Source: Synechococcus sp. CB0101
Lineage (GTDB): Bacteria; Cyanobacteriota; Cyanobacteriia; PCC-6307; Cyanobiaceae
Assembly (NCBI RefSeq): GCF_000179235.2
Contig: NZ_CP039373.1
Coordinates: 2,514,554-2,578,553, forward strand
DNA length: 64,000 nucleotides
Reading direction: 5' to 3'
Both the position numbers and the translations under genes were made by a program. The notes under the pieces are model-generated. The model did no database searches. It was not told the DNA's origin and was given only the letters and a program-made list of their open reading frames with translations. This document shows, piece after piece, positions 18,307 to 28,532 of this stretch. Positions within the stretch are counted from its first letter, which is position 1. The number at the start of each line of letters is the position of its first letter.

Positions 18307-19008
18307 ATGTCGGTGTCAGCTCCTTACTACGGCGATTCCGCCGTGATGCGCACCCCACCGCCGGATCTTCCGTCTCTACTGCTGAAAGAGCGGATCGTGT
18401 ATCTGGGTCTGCCGCTGTTCAGCGACGACGATGCCAAGCGTCAGATGGGCATCGACGTGACCGAGCTGATCATTGCCCAGCTGCTCTATCTGGAGTTCGA
18501 CAACCCGGAGAAGCCGATCTTCTTCTACATCAACTCCACCGGCACCAGCTGGTACTCCGGCGATGCCATCGGCTTTGAAACCGAGGCCTTCGCCATCGCC
18601 GACACGATCCGCTACGTGAAGCCGCCGGTGCACACCATCTGCATCGGCCAGGCGATGGGCACCGCCGCGATGATCCTCAGCGCCGGCACCAAGGGCCACC
18701 GCGCCGCCCTACCCCACGCCTCGATCGTGCTGCACCAGCCCCGCAGCGGCGCCCGCGGCCAGGCCAGCGACATCCAGATCCGGGCCAAGGAAGTGCTGCA
18801 CAACAAGCAGACGATGCTCGAGATGCTGTCGGCGAACACCGGCCGGAGCGTGGAGCAACTCTCCAAGGATTCCGACCGCATGACCTATCTCACCGCTCAT
18901 CAGGCGGTGGAGTACGGCCTGATCGATCGGGTGCTCACCAGCCAGAAACTGCCCAGTCCGCTTCCCGCCGGTGCCGGCGTCAGCCCAGGCAATCCCGGTA
19001 TCAGCTGA
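18307..19008 (+). CDS. clpR: ClpR, catalytically inactive ClpP-like subunit
   Basis: A 233-residue ClpP homologue. The catalytic serine position reads GQAMGTAAM, glycine replacing serine, while the histidine of LHQP is kept. That combination defines ClpR, which in cyanobacteria assembles with ClpP3 into a mixed ring in the essential Clp protease core. An extra LHNKQTML segment and extended tail are typical. It is followed 74 bases later by an active clpP, fitting the conserved clpR-clpP3 pair. Confidence 0.92.
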   Translation: MSVSAPYYGDSAVMRTPPPDLPSLLLKERIVYLGLPLFSDDDAKRQMGIDVTELIIAQLLYLEFDNPEKPIFFYINSTGTSWYSGDAIGFETEAFAIADTIRYVKPPVHTICIGQAMGTAAMILSAGTKGHRAALPHASIVLHQPRSGARGQASDIQIRAKEVLHNKQTMLEMLSANTGRSVEQLSKDSDRMTYLTAHQAVEYGLIDRVLTSQKLPSPLPAGAGVSPGNPGIS

Positions 19009-19082
19009 AACCGGCTGGGCCGCCCCAGCGGCCTAAACCAACACCGTTCCCTCTCCACCACCGGCCACCCCCCGCATCCGCC

Positions 19083-19685
19083 ATGCCCATCGGCACCCCC
19101 AGCGTTCCCTACCGCCTGCCCGGCAGCCAGTACGAGCGCTGGGTTGACATCTACACGCGCCTGGGCGTGGAGCGGATCCTGTTCCTGGGCTCCGAGGTGA
19201 ACGACGCCATCGCCAACAGCCTGGTGGCGCAGATGCTCTACCTCGACTCCGAGGACAACTCCAAGCCCATCTACCTGTACATCAACTCACCGGGTGGATC
19301 GGTGACGGCCGGTTTGGCGATCTACGACACCATCCAGTACGTGAAATCGGATGTGGTGACCATCTGCGTGGGGCTGGCGGCCTCGATGGGCGCCTTCCTG
19401 CTGGGTGCCGGCACCAAGGGCAAGCGCCTGGCCCTGCCCCACAGCCGGATCATGATTCACCAGCCCCTGGGCGGCACCAGCCAGCGCCAGGCCAGCGACA
19501 TCGAGATCGAAGCCCGCGAAATCCTGCGCATCAAGGACATGCTCAACCAGAGCATGGCGGACATGACTGGCCAGGAGCTCGCCAAGATCGAGAAAGACAC
19601 CGACCGCGACTACTTCCTGAGCGCCGAGGAGGCCAAGAACTACGGCCTGATCGACCGCGTGATCGCCCATCCCAGCGAGGCCTGA
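19083..19685 (+). CDS. clpP: ATP-dependent Clp protease proteolytic subunit
   Basis: A 200-residue serine peptidase with the full triad: Ser in [11 protein letters not shown], His in MIHQPLGG and Asp in the DTDRDYF region. The [12 protein letters not shown] oxyanion region is intact. By pairing with clpR it is probably the ClpP3-type partner subunit. ClpC or ClpX would deliver substrates; neither gene is in the window. Confidence 0.95.
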   Translation: MPIGTPSVPYRLPGSQYERWVDIYTRLGVERILFLGSEVNDAIANSLVAQMLYLDSEDNSKPIYLYINSPGGSVTAGLAIYDTIQYVKSDVVTICVGLAASMGAFLLGAGTKGKRLALPHSRIMIHQPLGGTSQRQASDIEIEAREILRIKDMLNQSMADMTGQELAKIEKDTDRDYFLSAEEAKNYGLIDRVIAHPSEA

Positions 19686-19733
19686 GGGAGAGCGGCAGGC
19701 GCTTTCGTAAGCTCGATCCTTGCTTAGCGCTGA

Positions 19734-20741
<1,008 letters not shown>

Positions 20742-20763
20742 TTCAGGCCTCTCCGCCGCAGCC

Positions 20764-21918
20764 ATGACGCTGCTGTGTTCAGGGGTGGATTCCTTAACAG
20801 GGATCCACCCCTTTTTGTTGGTGCTCGCTGCCGCTGGCCTCGATCGGTTGGTGGGGGACCCGCGCTGGTGCCTGCACCCGGTGGTGGTGATGGGCTGGTG
20901 GATCCGTTGGTTGCGTCAGCTGGCTGAGCACGCAGCGGGAGATCGTCCGCTGGCACTCCGCTTGGCCGGTGGTGTGATCACCCTGCTGTTGGTGGGCGGC
21001 AGCGCTGGTGCGGGCTGGCTCCTGGAGCAGGCGGCTCTGCAGCTCTGCAGGACTGAGCTCCCAGAACCCCTCGGCCCGCTGCTGCTGCTCATCGCTCTCG
21101 CGAGCGCCCTGGCGGGCCGCAGCCTGGAGCAGGCTGTGCGCGACGTGCTGCGCGCCCTGCCGGCTGCGAATCCACAGGACAACACCATCGGGCCGCCCAA
21201 CCCAAGCGACGCACGATCTGTACATTCTGTACAGACGCCGAGAGCCGTAGCTGCTGGGGCGGATCTCGAGCCCGCTCGCCGCGCCCTGAGCTGGATCGTG
21301 GGGCGGAGCACCGAGGACCTCAACGCGGCAGAGATCCTGCGAGCGGCCGCCGAAACCGCCAGCGAAAACGCTGTGGACGGGTTGTTTGCGCCCCTGTTCT
21401 GGATGCTGGTGGGCGCAGCGCTCTGGAGCGCCGGGCTCACGGGAGGGCCGGGGCCGCTATGCCTGGCCTGGGGTTTCAAAGCCGCCAGCACCCTCGATTC
21501 GATGCTGGGCTACCGCGTCGGCCGGCTGAACTGGCTGGGCACCGCCGGGGCGCGGCTGGATGATCTGCTGGTGTGGCTGCCCTGCCGGTTGGTGGCAGTG
21601 AGCCTTCCGCTGGTGGCGGGGATCAGCTCCGCAACGCGCTGCGTTCCCCTGCTGCAAGCTGCCCTGCGGGATGGCGCCCCCGATCCCTCTCCCAATGCCG
21701 GTGTGTCACAGGCGGCCTATGCCCATGCCGCCGGCGTGCAGCTGGGAGGGCTGAACCGCTACGGCGACACGATCAAAGCCAAGCCCTTGCTCGCGAAGGG
21801 CTGCCCACCCGCGAGCCGGGCTTCTGTGCAACGGATCCAGCTGTTGAGCCTGAGGCTGGAGGCACTCTGGTTAGCGGCAGGTCTGGCCCTCGGGGCCGGC
21901 ATCAGCGCTGCTCAGTAG
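20764..21918 (+). CDS. cobD: Adenosylcobinamide-phosphate synthase
   Basis: CobD/CbiB is a membrane enzyme that attaches the aminopropanol arm to adenosylcobyric acid in B12 (pseudocobalamin) synthesis. Family motifs are LDRLVGDPRWCLHPVVVMG, NDxxS-like SENAVDGLFAPLFW, LDSMLGYR and the DPSPNAG segment, with about five hydrophobic spans. The first ATG (20764) lies before the ilvC terminator hairpin; a GTG at 20821, just after the T run, would give a protein starting right at the first helix and is a strong alternative. A stretch around residues 130-165 is non-conserved linker. It ends 7 bases inside the convergent sugar-transferase gene. Confidence 0.87.
   Translation: MTLLCSGVDSLTGIHPFLLVLAAAGLDRLVGDPRWCLHPVVVMGWWIRWLRQLAEHAAGDRPLALRLAGGVITLLLVGGSAGAGWLLEQAALQLCRTELPEPLGPLLLLIALASALAGRSLEQAVRDVLRALPAANPQDNTIGPPNPSDARSVHSVQTPRAVAAGADLEPARRALSWIVGRSTEDLNAAEILRAAAETASENAVDGLFAPLFWMLVGAALWSAGLTGGPGPLCLAWGFKAASTLDSMLGYRVGRLNWLGTAGARLDDLLVWLPCRLVAVSLPLVAGISSATRCVPLLQAALRDGAPDPSPNAGVSQAAYAHAAGVQLGGLNRYGDTIKAKPLLAKGCPPASRASVQRIQLLSLRLEALWLAAGLALGAGISAAQ
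20782..20816 (+). terminator. Rho-independent terminator of ilvC, inside the 5' end of the cobD frame
   Basis: GGGGTGGAT (20782-20790) pairs with ATCCACCCC (20803-20811) around a 12-base loop, followed directly by TTTTT (20812-20816). It is a textbook terminator for ilvC yet lies downstream of the first possible cobD ATG. Confidence 0.88.
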
Positions 21919-22625
21919 GCGCCGCGGTCCATCGGCAGGAGCACCACACCAATCGTGCGCAGCACGATGCCGAGATCGAGCCAGAAGCTGCGGTTGCGCA
22001 CGTAAGTGAGATCCAGGCGCACGCGGGTGCGGTAGGTGAGGTTGTTGCGGCCCGACACCTGCCAAAGGCCTGTGAGGCCAGGCCGCACCGAGAGCACTTC
22101 ATCCATGCTGCGGCCATAGCGGCGCAGCTCATCCCACACAATCGGCCGGGGCCCGACCACGCTCATCTCGCCCCGCAGCACGTTGATGAACTGGGGGAGT
22201 TCATCCAGGCTGGAGCGACGCAGAAATTTGCCGAGGGGCGTGATGCGCGGATCGCGCTTGAGCTTGTGATCCCGCTCAAACTCAGCCCGCAGCTTGGGAT
22301 CGGCGTCGAGCATGGCCGCAAGAACCCGATCGGCATCGCGCCGCATCGTGCGGAACTTCAAGCAACCAAAGCCCTTGTAGCCGCGGCCAATGCGGCGCTG
22401 GCAATAGAAGATCGAGCCGCGGGAGCTCAGCTTCACCAGCACCGCCAGCAGCAGAAACAGGGGCGAGCCGAGGCTGAGTACCAGCAGCGAAAACACGATG
22501 TCGCCGCCCCGCTTGAGCACCCGTCCACGCAGCGACTGAGCCGCCAGCAAGCTGCTGGCCGTGGACTCAGCCGGGATGGAGGCAGAGGACAAACGCCGAG
22601 CGCTCGCGGTGCACAGTGGCTTCAT
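21912..22625 (-). CDS. Undecaprenyl-phosphate sugar phosphotransferase (exopolysaccharide initiation)
   Basis: A bacterial sugar transferase of the WcaJ/GumD C-terminal-domain type, 237 aa. It has a single membrane re-entrant helix after KRGGDIVFSLL, the GRGYKGFGCLKFRTM motif, the catalytic SLDELPQFINVLRGEMSVVGPRP block and the GLTGLWQVSGRN signature. It should load the first sugar phosphate onto the lipid carrier. The ATG at 22625 is chosen; a GTG at 22667 abuts the upstream stop. It follows a glycosyltransferase, suggesting a two-gene polysaccharide unit, although no Wzx/Wzy is nearby. Confidence 0.88.
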   Translation of the reverse strand: MKPLCTASARRLSSASIPAESTASSLLAAQSLRGRVLKRGGDIVFSLLVLSLGSPLFLLLAVLVKLSSRGSIFYCQRRIGRGYKGFGCLKFRTMRRDADRVLAAMLDADPKLRAEFERDHKLKRDPRITPLGKFLRRSSLDELPQFINVLRGEMSVVGPRPIVWDELRRYGRSMDEVLSVRPGLTGLWQVSGRNNLTYRTRVRLDLTYVRNRSFWLDLGIVLRTIGVVLLPMDRGAY

Positions 22626-22667
22626 TAAAGAAGTGCGCCGCTCCGCAGGCCCGCAAGCGGCGGTCAC

Positions 22668-23864
22668 TCACCCCAGAGGCACAGACATGGCGCGGCCGCG
22701 CTGGGCGAGCTGGCGCTGATGCCGGCTCCACACCTGCTCAATCAGCGCCTGGGAGCGCTGGCGGAAACGCTGGGGGCTGAAGCGCTCGGCCCACTGGCGC
22801 AGGGAATCCGCCGGCAGCTGGGTCCAAAGCCTGTTGGCCTCGAAATGCTCCAGCGCTGCCACCAACGAAGGCACTACATGCTGCGGGAACAGCAACCCGG
22901 TGGGCTGATCACAACCGCTGCTGAGGCAGCGCACGCTGTCGAGCAGGCCGCCCTGGCCCAACCCGATCACCGGCGCTCCCGAGGCCATCGCCTCCACCGG
23001 TGCAATCCCGAAATCCTCCAGCCCGGCATACACGTAGGCGCGGCAGGAGGCGAGCCAATCGTTCACCTGCTCCTGGGGCAAGCGGCCGAGCAGCCGCACA
23101 TTGGGGCCCGCCATCGCCTCCAGACGCTGCCGCTCCGGACCATCGCCAATCACCACCAGCGGCAATCCCGTGGCGTTGAACGCCTGCACCACCAGATCCA
23201 CCCGCTTGTAGGGCACCAACCGGCACAAACAGAGATACACATCGCTGCGGGGCTGATCCCAGCGGAAGCGCTCCACGGCCACCGGCGGATGCACCACGGT
23301 GGAGGAGCGCCCCCAATAGCGGCGAATGCGGGCCGCGGTGAAACGGGAGTTGGCGATCAGGGCATCGGGCCGCTGGGCGCTGAGCACATCCCACTGGCGC
23401 AGGCGATGCAGCTGCCAGCGAATCAAGGGAGACAGCCCCCGCCGCGCCAAAGCCGATTGGCGCAGGTAGGAGTGCATCTGGTCCCAGGCGTAGCGCACGG
23501 GGGTATGCACGTAGCTCAGATGGCATTGATCCGGGCTGGTGAGCACCCCTTTGGCCACCAGATGGCTGCTGCTGATCACCAAGGGATAGGGGGCCAGATC
23601 GAGCTGCTCGATCGCCAGAGGCAGCAACGGCAGGTATTGCTGCACATGGCTCACGCCCCAGGGCAGGTGCTGCACAAACGAGGTGTGGATCGAGCGGCCT
23701 GCGAGCCAGCTCTCGGGGCGGGCGCTCTCGCCATCCACCAGGGCCGCCAGCTGGGGCTGCTCGAGGAGGGCATCGAACTGCTGCACCACCAACTCCGCCC
23801 CTCCCACTGAGCGGGGGGTAAACCACTCGTGCACGAGCGCGGCGGGGCCAGGGAGAGATGCCAT
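22668..23864 (-). CDS. Glycosyltransferase family 4 (GT-B fold)
   Basis: A retaining glycosyltransferase of 398 residues. The N-terminal half has the EWFTPRSVGGAELV acceptor-site opening. The C-terminal half has LCRLVPYKRVDLVVQAF and the nucleotide-sugar-binding GLEDFGIAPVEAMASGAPVIG motif, which carries the E-x7-E pair. It probably adds a sugar in exopolysaccharide or lipopolysaccharide assembly with the adjacent sugar transferase. The ATG at 23864 is favoured over a TTG three codons earlier. Confidence 0.88.
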   Translation of the reverse strand: MASLPGPAALVHEWFTPRSVGGAELVVQQFDALLEQPQLAALVDGESARPESWLAGRSIHTSFVQHLPWGVSHVQQYLPLLPLAIEQLDLAPYPLVISSSHLVAKGVLTSPDQCHLSYVHTPVRYAWDQMHSYLRQSALARRGLSPLIRWQLHRLRQWDVLSAQRPDALIANSRFTAARIRRYWGRSSTVVHPPVAVERFRWDQPRSDVYLCLCRLVPYKRVDLVVQAFNATGLPLVVIGDGPERQRLEAMAGPNVRLLGRLPQEQVNDWLASCRAYVYAGLEDFGIAPVEAMASGAPVIGLGQGGLLDSVRCLSSGCDQPTGLLFPQHVVPSLVAALEHFEANRLWTQLPADSLRQWAERFSPQRFRQRSQALIEQVWSRHQRQLAQRGRAMSVPLG

Positions 23865-23980
23865 CGCGGCCAAGCTAAGGCCGCAAAGTTGAAGAAGGAT
23901 TGCTCAGCAGATCACAAAAACTGTCAGCTGATTGCGTCTGGAGCGGCAGATCTCGATGCTGACGCCAGAGCCCCTTTGCC

Positions 23981-24223
23981 ATGGCAATCCACGAGCTCCT
24001 GGAAGACGCCCTCGACGAACCCTGCATCGGGACCACCCAGCGCTTTGTCTGGCACGCCACGCCGGTGGGCATTGCAGCGCTGTGGACCGATGGCCACCCC
24101 CCGACACCTCCCCCGTTCGACAACGCTCTAGAGGAAGGCCTGCAGGTGGGCCTCGACCTCAGCCGTGAGGAGCGAGAATTTCACCAAGTGAGCCGCGGCC
24201 TGGTGCTGTTATTCCACAGCTGA
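23981..24223 (+). CDS. Small uncharacterised acidic protein
   Basis: An 80-residue soluble protein with no recognised domain. It is acidic, has a Pro-rich middle (HPPTPPPFDN) and ends in a hydrophobic VLLFHS. The ATG at 23981 is the natural start. Its stop overlaps the next ATG as TGATG, so the two small genes appear to be one transcript. It is divergent from the glycosyltransferase gene. Confidence 0.65.
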   Translation: MAIHELLEDALDEPCIGTTQRFVWHATPVGIAALWTDGHPPTPPPFDNALEEGLQVGLDLSREEREFHQVSRGLVLLFHS

Positions 24224-24423
24224 TGTCGCACCCCCTCTGGATGCTGGTTCCCTGGGCGGTGTTTGCCCTCGCTGCTGGGCTGAAGTTCTGGCGACTCACC
24301 CGTGTGTTTCGCCAACACATGGCCAAAGCCCAAACCAATCCGGAGCGCTTCAGACAGTCACTGGAGCGAATCTGGCAACAGGATCAACAGGCGGCGTCAT
24401 CGAGCAATCTCCGAGGCGAATAG
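24223..24423 (+). CDS. Small single-span membrane protein
   Basis: A 66-residue protein with one hydrophobic segment (residues about 4-21), then a basic amphipathic helix (RLTRVFRQHMAKAQ) and a polar tail. No family recognised. It starts within the stop codon of the 80-residue gene, indicating coupling. Confidence 0.62.
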   Translation: MSHPLWMLVPWAVFALAAGLKFWRLTRVFRQHMAKAQTNPERFRQSLERIWQQDQQAASSSNLRGE

Positions 24424-24442
24424 CTGAAGGGACGCGAATACA

Positions 24443-24492
24443 CCCCCCAATCACAACAATCCCACCGCCGTAGGGGACGGGGGATTGGGGGG
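24443..24492. other. Inverted repeat between small genes and tRNA-Ser
   Basis: CCCCCCAATC (24443-24452) is complementary to GATTGGGGGG (24483-24492); CAATCCC near 24457 can pair with the same right arm. It lies at the 3' ends of the small plus-strand genes and of tRNA-Ser on the minus strand. It may stop transcription in either direction, but there is no T run. Confidence 0.4.
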
Positions 24493-24515
24493 ACCTTCGC
24501 GGGACCGTCTGAATA

Positions 24516-24600
24516 CGGAGAGGGTGGGATTCGAACCCACGGAAGGTTGCCCTTCAAACGATTTCGAGTCGTTCGCTTTCGACCACTCAGCCACCTCTCC
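24516..24600 (-). tRNA. tRNA-Ser (anticodon CGA)
   Basis: A class II tRNA of 85 nt. The acceptor stem GGAGAGG/CCTCTCC is perfect. The anticodon loop CTCGAAA gives CGA, reading UCG. A long variable arm (GAAGGGCAACCTTC) and T arm GGTTCGAATCC are present. CCA is not encoded. Confidence 0.95.
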
Positions 24601-24636
24601 AGGCGACCGGTGCAGTGTAGAGACCGGGGTGCCGGC

Positions 24637-26638
24637 TCACGCTTGGCGCCAACCGCTGGCGGAACCGGCAGCGGGCCACCACAACCGCCCCGGCGGCAAC
24701 GGGGGCAAGGCGGCCTGCTCAGCCGGGCGCGGCCGAAACCCGAGCCACAGGCCATCCACCGCCAGACCGGGCTGCTCACGCCAGCTCCACCAGGCCTGGC
24801 GATCGGGCAGCAACCCCCAGCGCCAGCGGCCGGCCGCCAGCAGCAAGGCCTGACTGGTGTCTGACACCGCCTCCACCGTCAGCCCGGCGCTCTGCAACCG
24901 CTGGCCCTGGGCCAAGGGCGGACTGCCGTTCTGACCAGCCAACAGGGTGGGCGTCAGCGCCGCCCAACAGGCAGGGAGTTCCGGCGGCAGCGCATCGAGC
25001 GAGAGCACCCAATCGAACCGCTGCACCCCCAGCCCCTGGGCCAGCTGCGCGCCGCGAGTGCAGCTGAGGCCATCAGCGCGGCGGCTGATCAAGGCAGCCC
25101 GTCCGCCGTGGCGTGCCAACAACCACTGGCGGCTGCCGTCTTCCACCAGCAGCAGCTGATCAGCACGAAGCAGTTGGAACTGCGCTGCCGCCACACACCC
25201 CAGCAAGAGGGCGGCCCACAAGCGCCAGCGGCGGAGCTGAGGCACCAACCAGGGCAATAGGGCCAGCGCCGAGGCCAGCGCCAGCCAGGGCGAGAGGCGG
25301 CCCAGCTGACACTGCGCCAACGGCAACGCCGCCAGCTGGCGCACCAGCCACACCAGCACGTGCGCCACCGGCACCAGGAGCCAACCCAGGGCCGACATCA
25401 ACGGCGGGCAGAGCACCGCCAGGGCCGCCATCACCATCGCCCCCAGGGTGAGCGGCGTGAGCAGTGGCCCCACCAGCAGGTTGGCGGGCACGGCGTAGAG
25501 GGGCAGCGCACCGAAATGGAGCAGCTGCAGCGGGATCGTCCACAGCGAAGCCGCCACCGGCACCGCCACAGCAGCGGCCGCCCAGGTGGGGGCATAGCGC
25601 CGCAACTGCTGCTCCAGGGGACGGGCCGTGAGGATCAAGCCCGCCGTGGCAGCGGCACTGAGCTGAAACCCGACATCGAGCAACCAGGCCGGCCGCCACA
25701 CCAGCATCACGAGCAAGCACAGCAGCAACACCGAAAGGGGACGACTGCGCCGGCCGCACTCCTGCAGCCCGAACGCCACCGCCCCCATCAACACAGCCCG
25801 CACCACCGAGGGCTGCGCACCGGCCAGCAGCAGAAAGCTCCCCATCGCGCCGAGGGCCAAGGCCCAACGCAGGGCCGCCGGCAACGGCCGGGCGATCACC
25901 AGCACCGCACCGAGCAACACGCTCAGATGAAATCCACTCGCCGCCAACGCATGGGACAACCCAGCCGCCCGGAACGCCTCCCGCACCTCCTGCGGCAAGG
26001 GGCTCACGGCACTGCCAAGCACCAGGGCGGCGAGCACCCCACCGGCCTGCTCGCCGCCGGCCTGGCGCAACGCCGCCCCGATTTGGCGCCTGAAGGTCGG
26101 CGATGGGGGTCGGCGCCCGCTGCACCAGCTGCCACTGCTGCACGTCCAAGGCCGTCCAGGCCTCGCGGCGCTGGAGGCGCTCAGCTGAACCGGAGAGCAG
26201 GGGGTGGGGCGCTGGCGGCAACTTGCGCAGCGTGCCATCGATCTGCAATCGCCAGCCCTGACGCGCCGATGGGCAGCGGCTGAACTGCAGCTCGCTGCGG
26301 CCGCCAGGCACCTGGGCCAGAGCCCGGCAGCGCTGCCCGGTGGGATCGGGCCGGGGATCTTCCAGCAGCTGCGCGGTGACCGCAACCGGCGCACGCGCCG
26401 CACCCGCGAGGCGATGCACCGGGTCGGAGGAAGCCGGGTGGGGCTGGCCGAGCACACCTCGCCCGCAACTCAGCGGCAGCACCAGCAGCAAGAGCGCCAG
26501 CAGGCGCGGCCGGCGCCTCAGCCCAAGCACCAGCGCCATGAGCATCACCACGAGCAAGCCGAGCTTGAGCGGCCCGCCCAGGGGCAACACCCCAATGGCC
26601 AACGCCAGCAACAGAACGCCCAGACCCACGGCACCCAT
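24637..26638 (-). pseudogene. comEC: ComEC/Rec2-type DNA uptake channel, frameshifted
   Basis: Two frames together encode a ComEC-like inner-membrane channel that imports single-stranded DNA. The upstream frame (from ATG 26638) has membrane helices and the DUF4131 OB-like domain up to VQRAPTP. The downstream frame resumes with FRRQIGAALRQAGG, then the competence-domain core (LSHALAASGFHLSVLLG, DVGFQLSAAATAGLI) and ends at 24637. Removing one base from the run of five G at 26115-26119 (C on the coding strand) joins them into a 666-residue protein. The C-terminal region lacks the HxHxDH metal site of ComEC beta-lactamase domains. A real mutation or a homopolymer read error are both possible. 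Confidence 0.85.
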
Positions 26639-26702
26639 GGCCTGATCCGCAACAGCACTACAGGGAGTGTTCCCTTAAGGTTCCGCCGAGATCCCTGTGG
26701 TC

Positions 26703-27371
26703 ATGCGGCGACGGCAGCGTTTTCTGGCAGTGGCCTGCACTCTGGTGGTGATCGCTGCAGGGCCCACGTGGGGCCAGTCGCGCACGATCACAGTGGTGGA
26801 AGGCGACACGCTCGAGGAGCTGGCCCAGCGCTACCGCGTGGATCTGCAGGCCCTGATCGAGCTCAACGGCATCCGCGACCCCACGCTGCTGCAAGTGGGT
26901 GAGGTGCTGAAACTGCCCGGACAGCCCACCCGGAAGAGCGGCAACAACAGCCCAACCGGCGCGATGGCCCCACCTCCACCGGAGGGAAGCAGCGCCGAGG
27001 CGTCAGCCGCGTTGCTGCTCAGCCCAGCCGAACGCCGCGATCGCGCCGAACTCGAGTGGCGGGAGCAATCGGGGCAAGCCCGCTGGAAATGGTTCAACAA
27101 CACGGCCGTGGATTGGTCGGGCTGGAAGCTGCACCCCGGCGGGGTGCGCATCACCCTGGTGAAGCCCTCGATCAGCGACCTCGGCCTGCGCGGCTCAGCC
27201 GCCACCGCTGTGGCCGTGCAGTGCACAAGCCTGCGGCAGAACTGGCGGATCGATGGCACCTGGCAGGGCTGGGACACCCCAGTGCCAGGCAGCGTGGGCC
27301 AGCGGATCGTGCTCGATCTATGCAGCAACACCCTCGATGGCCCCGCCGTGCCGGTACCACCGGCGCCTTAG
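26703..27371 (+). CDS. Exported LysM-domain protein
   Basis: A 222-residue protein with an RRRQR start and a hydrophobic signal segment ending near residue 24. One LysM domain (residues about 28-75: [26 protein letters not shown]) should bind peptidoglycan. A Pro/Ser linker leads to a C-terminal domain with conserved Trp residues and one Cys pair, of unknown function. It is divergent from comEC with a short shared upstream region. ATG 26703 is preferred to GTG 26697. Its 3' end overlaps convergent glyQ by 4 bases. Confidence 0.82.
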   Translation: MRRRQRFLAVACTLVVIAAGPTWGQSRTITVVEGDTLEELAQRYRVDLQALIELNGIRDPTLLQVGEVLKLPGQPTRKSGNNSPTGAMAPPPPEGSSAEASAALLLSPAERRDRAELEWREQSGQARWKWFNNTAVDWSGWKLHPGGVRITLVKPSISDLGLRGSAATAVAVQCTSLRQNWRIDGTWQGWDTPVPGSVGQRIVLDLCSNTLDGPAVPVPPAP

Positions 27372-28237
27372 CGCTCGAGCAGCGGGAAGCCCAGCGCTTC
27401 CCGCTCCGCCAACCAGGCTTCCGCCACCTGCCGCGCCAGGTTTCGGATGCGGCCGATCGTGGCGGTGCGCTCGGTCACCGAGATCACGCCGCGGGCCTCC
27501 AGCAGGTTGAAGGTGTGGCTGCACTTGAGCACAAAATCCAGGGCGGGAGCGGGTAGCTGCTTGGCCACCAGATCAGCGGCTTCCGCCTCATAGATCGCGA
27601 ACAGCTGCTTGAGGCGCTCGGGATTGGACGCCTCGAAGTTGTAAGTGCACTGGCCCTTCTCAAACGGCAGCCAGATATCGCCGTAGGAGCGCTTGCCATC
27701 CCAAGAGAGATCCCAAATGCTCTCCACGTCTTGGAGATACATGGCCAGGCGCTCGAGGCCGTAGGTGATCTCGATCGACACCGGGCGGCAGTCGATGCCG
27801 CCGCACTGCTGGAAGTAGGTGAACTGGGTGACTTCCATGCCATCGAGCCACACCTCCCAGCCCACACCCCAGGCACCAAGGGTTGGGGATTCCCAGTTGT
27901 CTTCCACGAAGCGAATGTCGTGGTCGGCGGCCTTGATGCCCAGGGCTTCCAGTGAGGCCAGGTAGGTCTCCTGGATGCCATCGGGGCTGGGCTTGATCAG
28001 CACCTGGTACTGGAAGTAATGCTGCGCCCGGTTGGGGTTATCGCCATAGCGGCCGTCGGTGGGGCGCCGGCAGGGTTCGGGGTAGGCCACCGCCCACGGC
28101 TCGGGGCCAATCGCCCGGAGCACCGTGTGGGGGCTCATCGTGCCGGCGCCCTTCTCGGTGTCGTAGGGCTGCAGGATCAAACAGCCCCGCTCGGCCCAGA
28201 AGCAGTTGAGGGTGCTGATGATGTCCTGGAAATGCAC
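27368..28237 (-). CDS. glyQ: Glycyl-tRNA synthetase alpha subunit
   Basis: The catalytic class II subunit of the bacterial alpha2beta2 GlyRS. Motifs [44 protein letters not shown] and [18 protein letters not shown] are near-invariant in the family. The GTG at 28237 is chosen because homologues start with HFQDII, and AGGAG sits 6 bases before it; upstream in-frame residues are non-conserved. Length is 289 aa. The beta subunit gene (glyS) is not in the window. Confidence 0.95.
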   Translation of the reverse strand: MHFQDIISTLNCFWAERGCLILQPYDTEKGAGTMSPHTVLRAIGPEPWAVAYPEPCRRPTDGRYGDNPNRAQHYFQYQVLIKPSPDGIQETYLASLEALGIKAADHDIRFVEDNWESPTLGAWGVGWEVWLDGMEVTQFTYFQQCGGIDCRPVSIEITYGLERLAMYLQDVESIWDLSWDGKRSYGDIWLPFEKGQCTYNFEASNPERLKQLFAIYEAEAADLVAKQLPAPALDFVLKCSHTFNLLEARGVISVTERTATIGRIRNLARQVAEAWLAEREALGFPLLER

Positions 28238-28370
28238 GATCTGCTCCTGATGAGGCCGGCGCGGGCACGCACGGCCACCGATTCTGCCCAGTGGCGGAAC
28301 AGAGCCCGTACAACCACCTACTGACGCACCCGCAGCGCAGATCCACGCTGAAAGCACTCGCCGCTCTCAG

Positions 28371-28532
28371 ATGGGACCCGACCTCGGACTCAGCATCTTC
28401 CTGCCTGCCCTGCTGATCAGTGCCATCACTGTGATGCTGTCGGCGAAGGAAGAGCGAGCTCTGCAGCAACAGCAGCGCGCTCAGGCCACCAACTGCAACA
28501 ACCCCATCTGGCCGCCAGCCAACAAGCGATGA
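28371..28532 (+). CDS. Possible 53-residue small membrane protein
   Basis: An ATG-started frame in the gap between glyQ and menG encodes an N-terminal hydrophobic segment (residues about 5-23, LSIFLPALLISAITVMLSA). A Gln-rich basic helix and the tail NNPIWPPANKR follow. The hydrophobic-then-amphipathic design resembles small thylakoid or plasma-membrane proteins. It overlaps the end of menG on the other strand by 52 bases. No family recognised; support is composition and position only. Confidence 0.42.
   Translation: MGPDLGLSIFLPALLISAITVMLSAKEERALQQQQRAQATNCNNPIWPPANKR

Noticed and set aside
26094-26112. A programmed +1 frameshift in comEC at CTT CAG
   Set aside because: There is no stop codon at the slip site or stimulatory element as in prfB, and a one-base change in the nearby G5 run explains the shift more simply.
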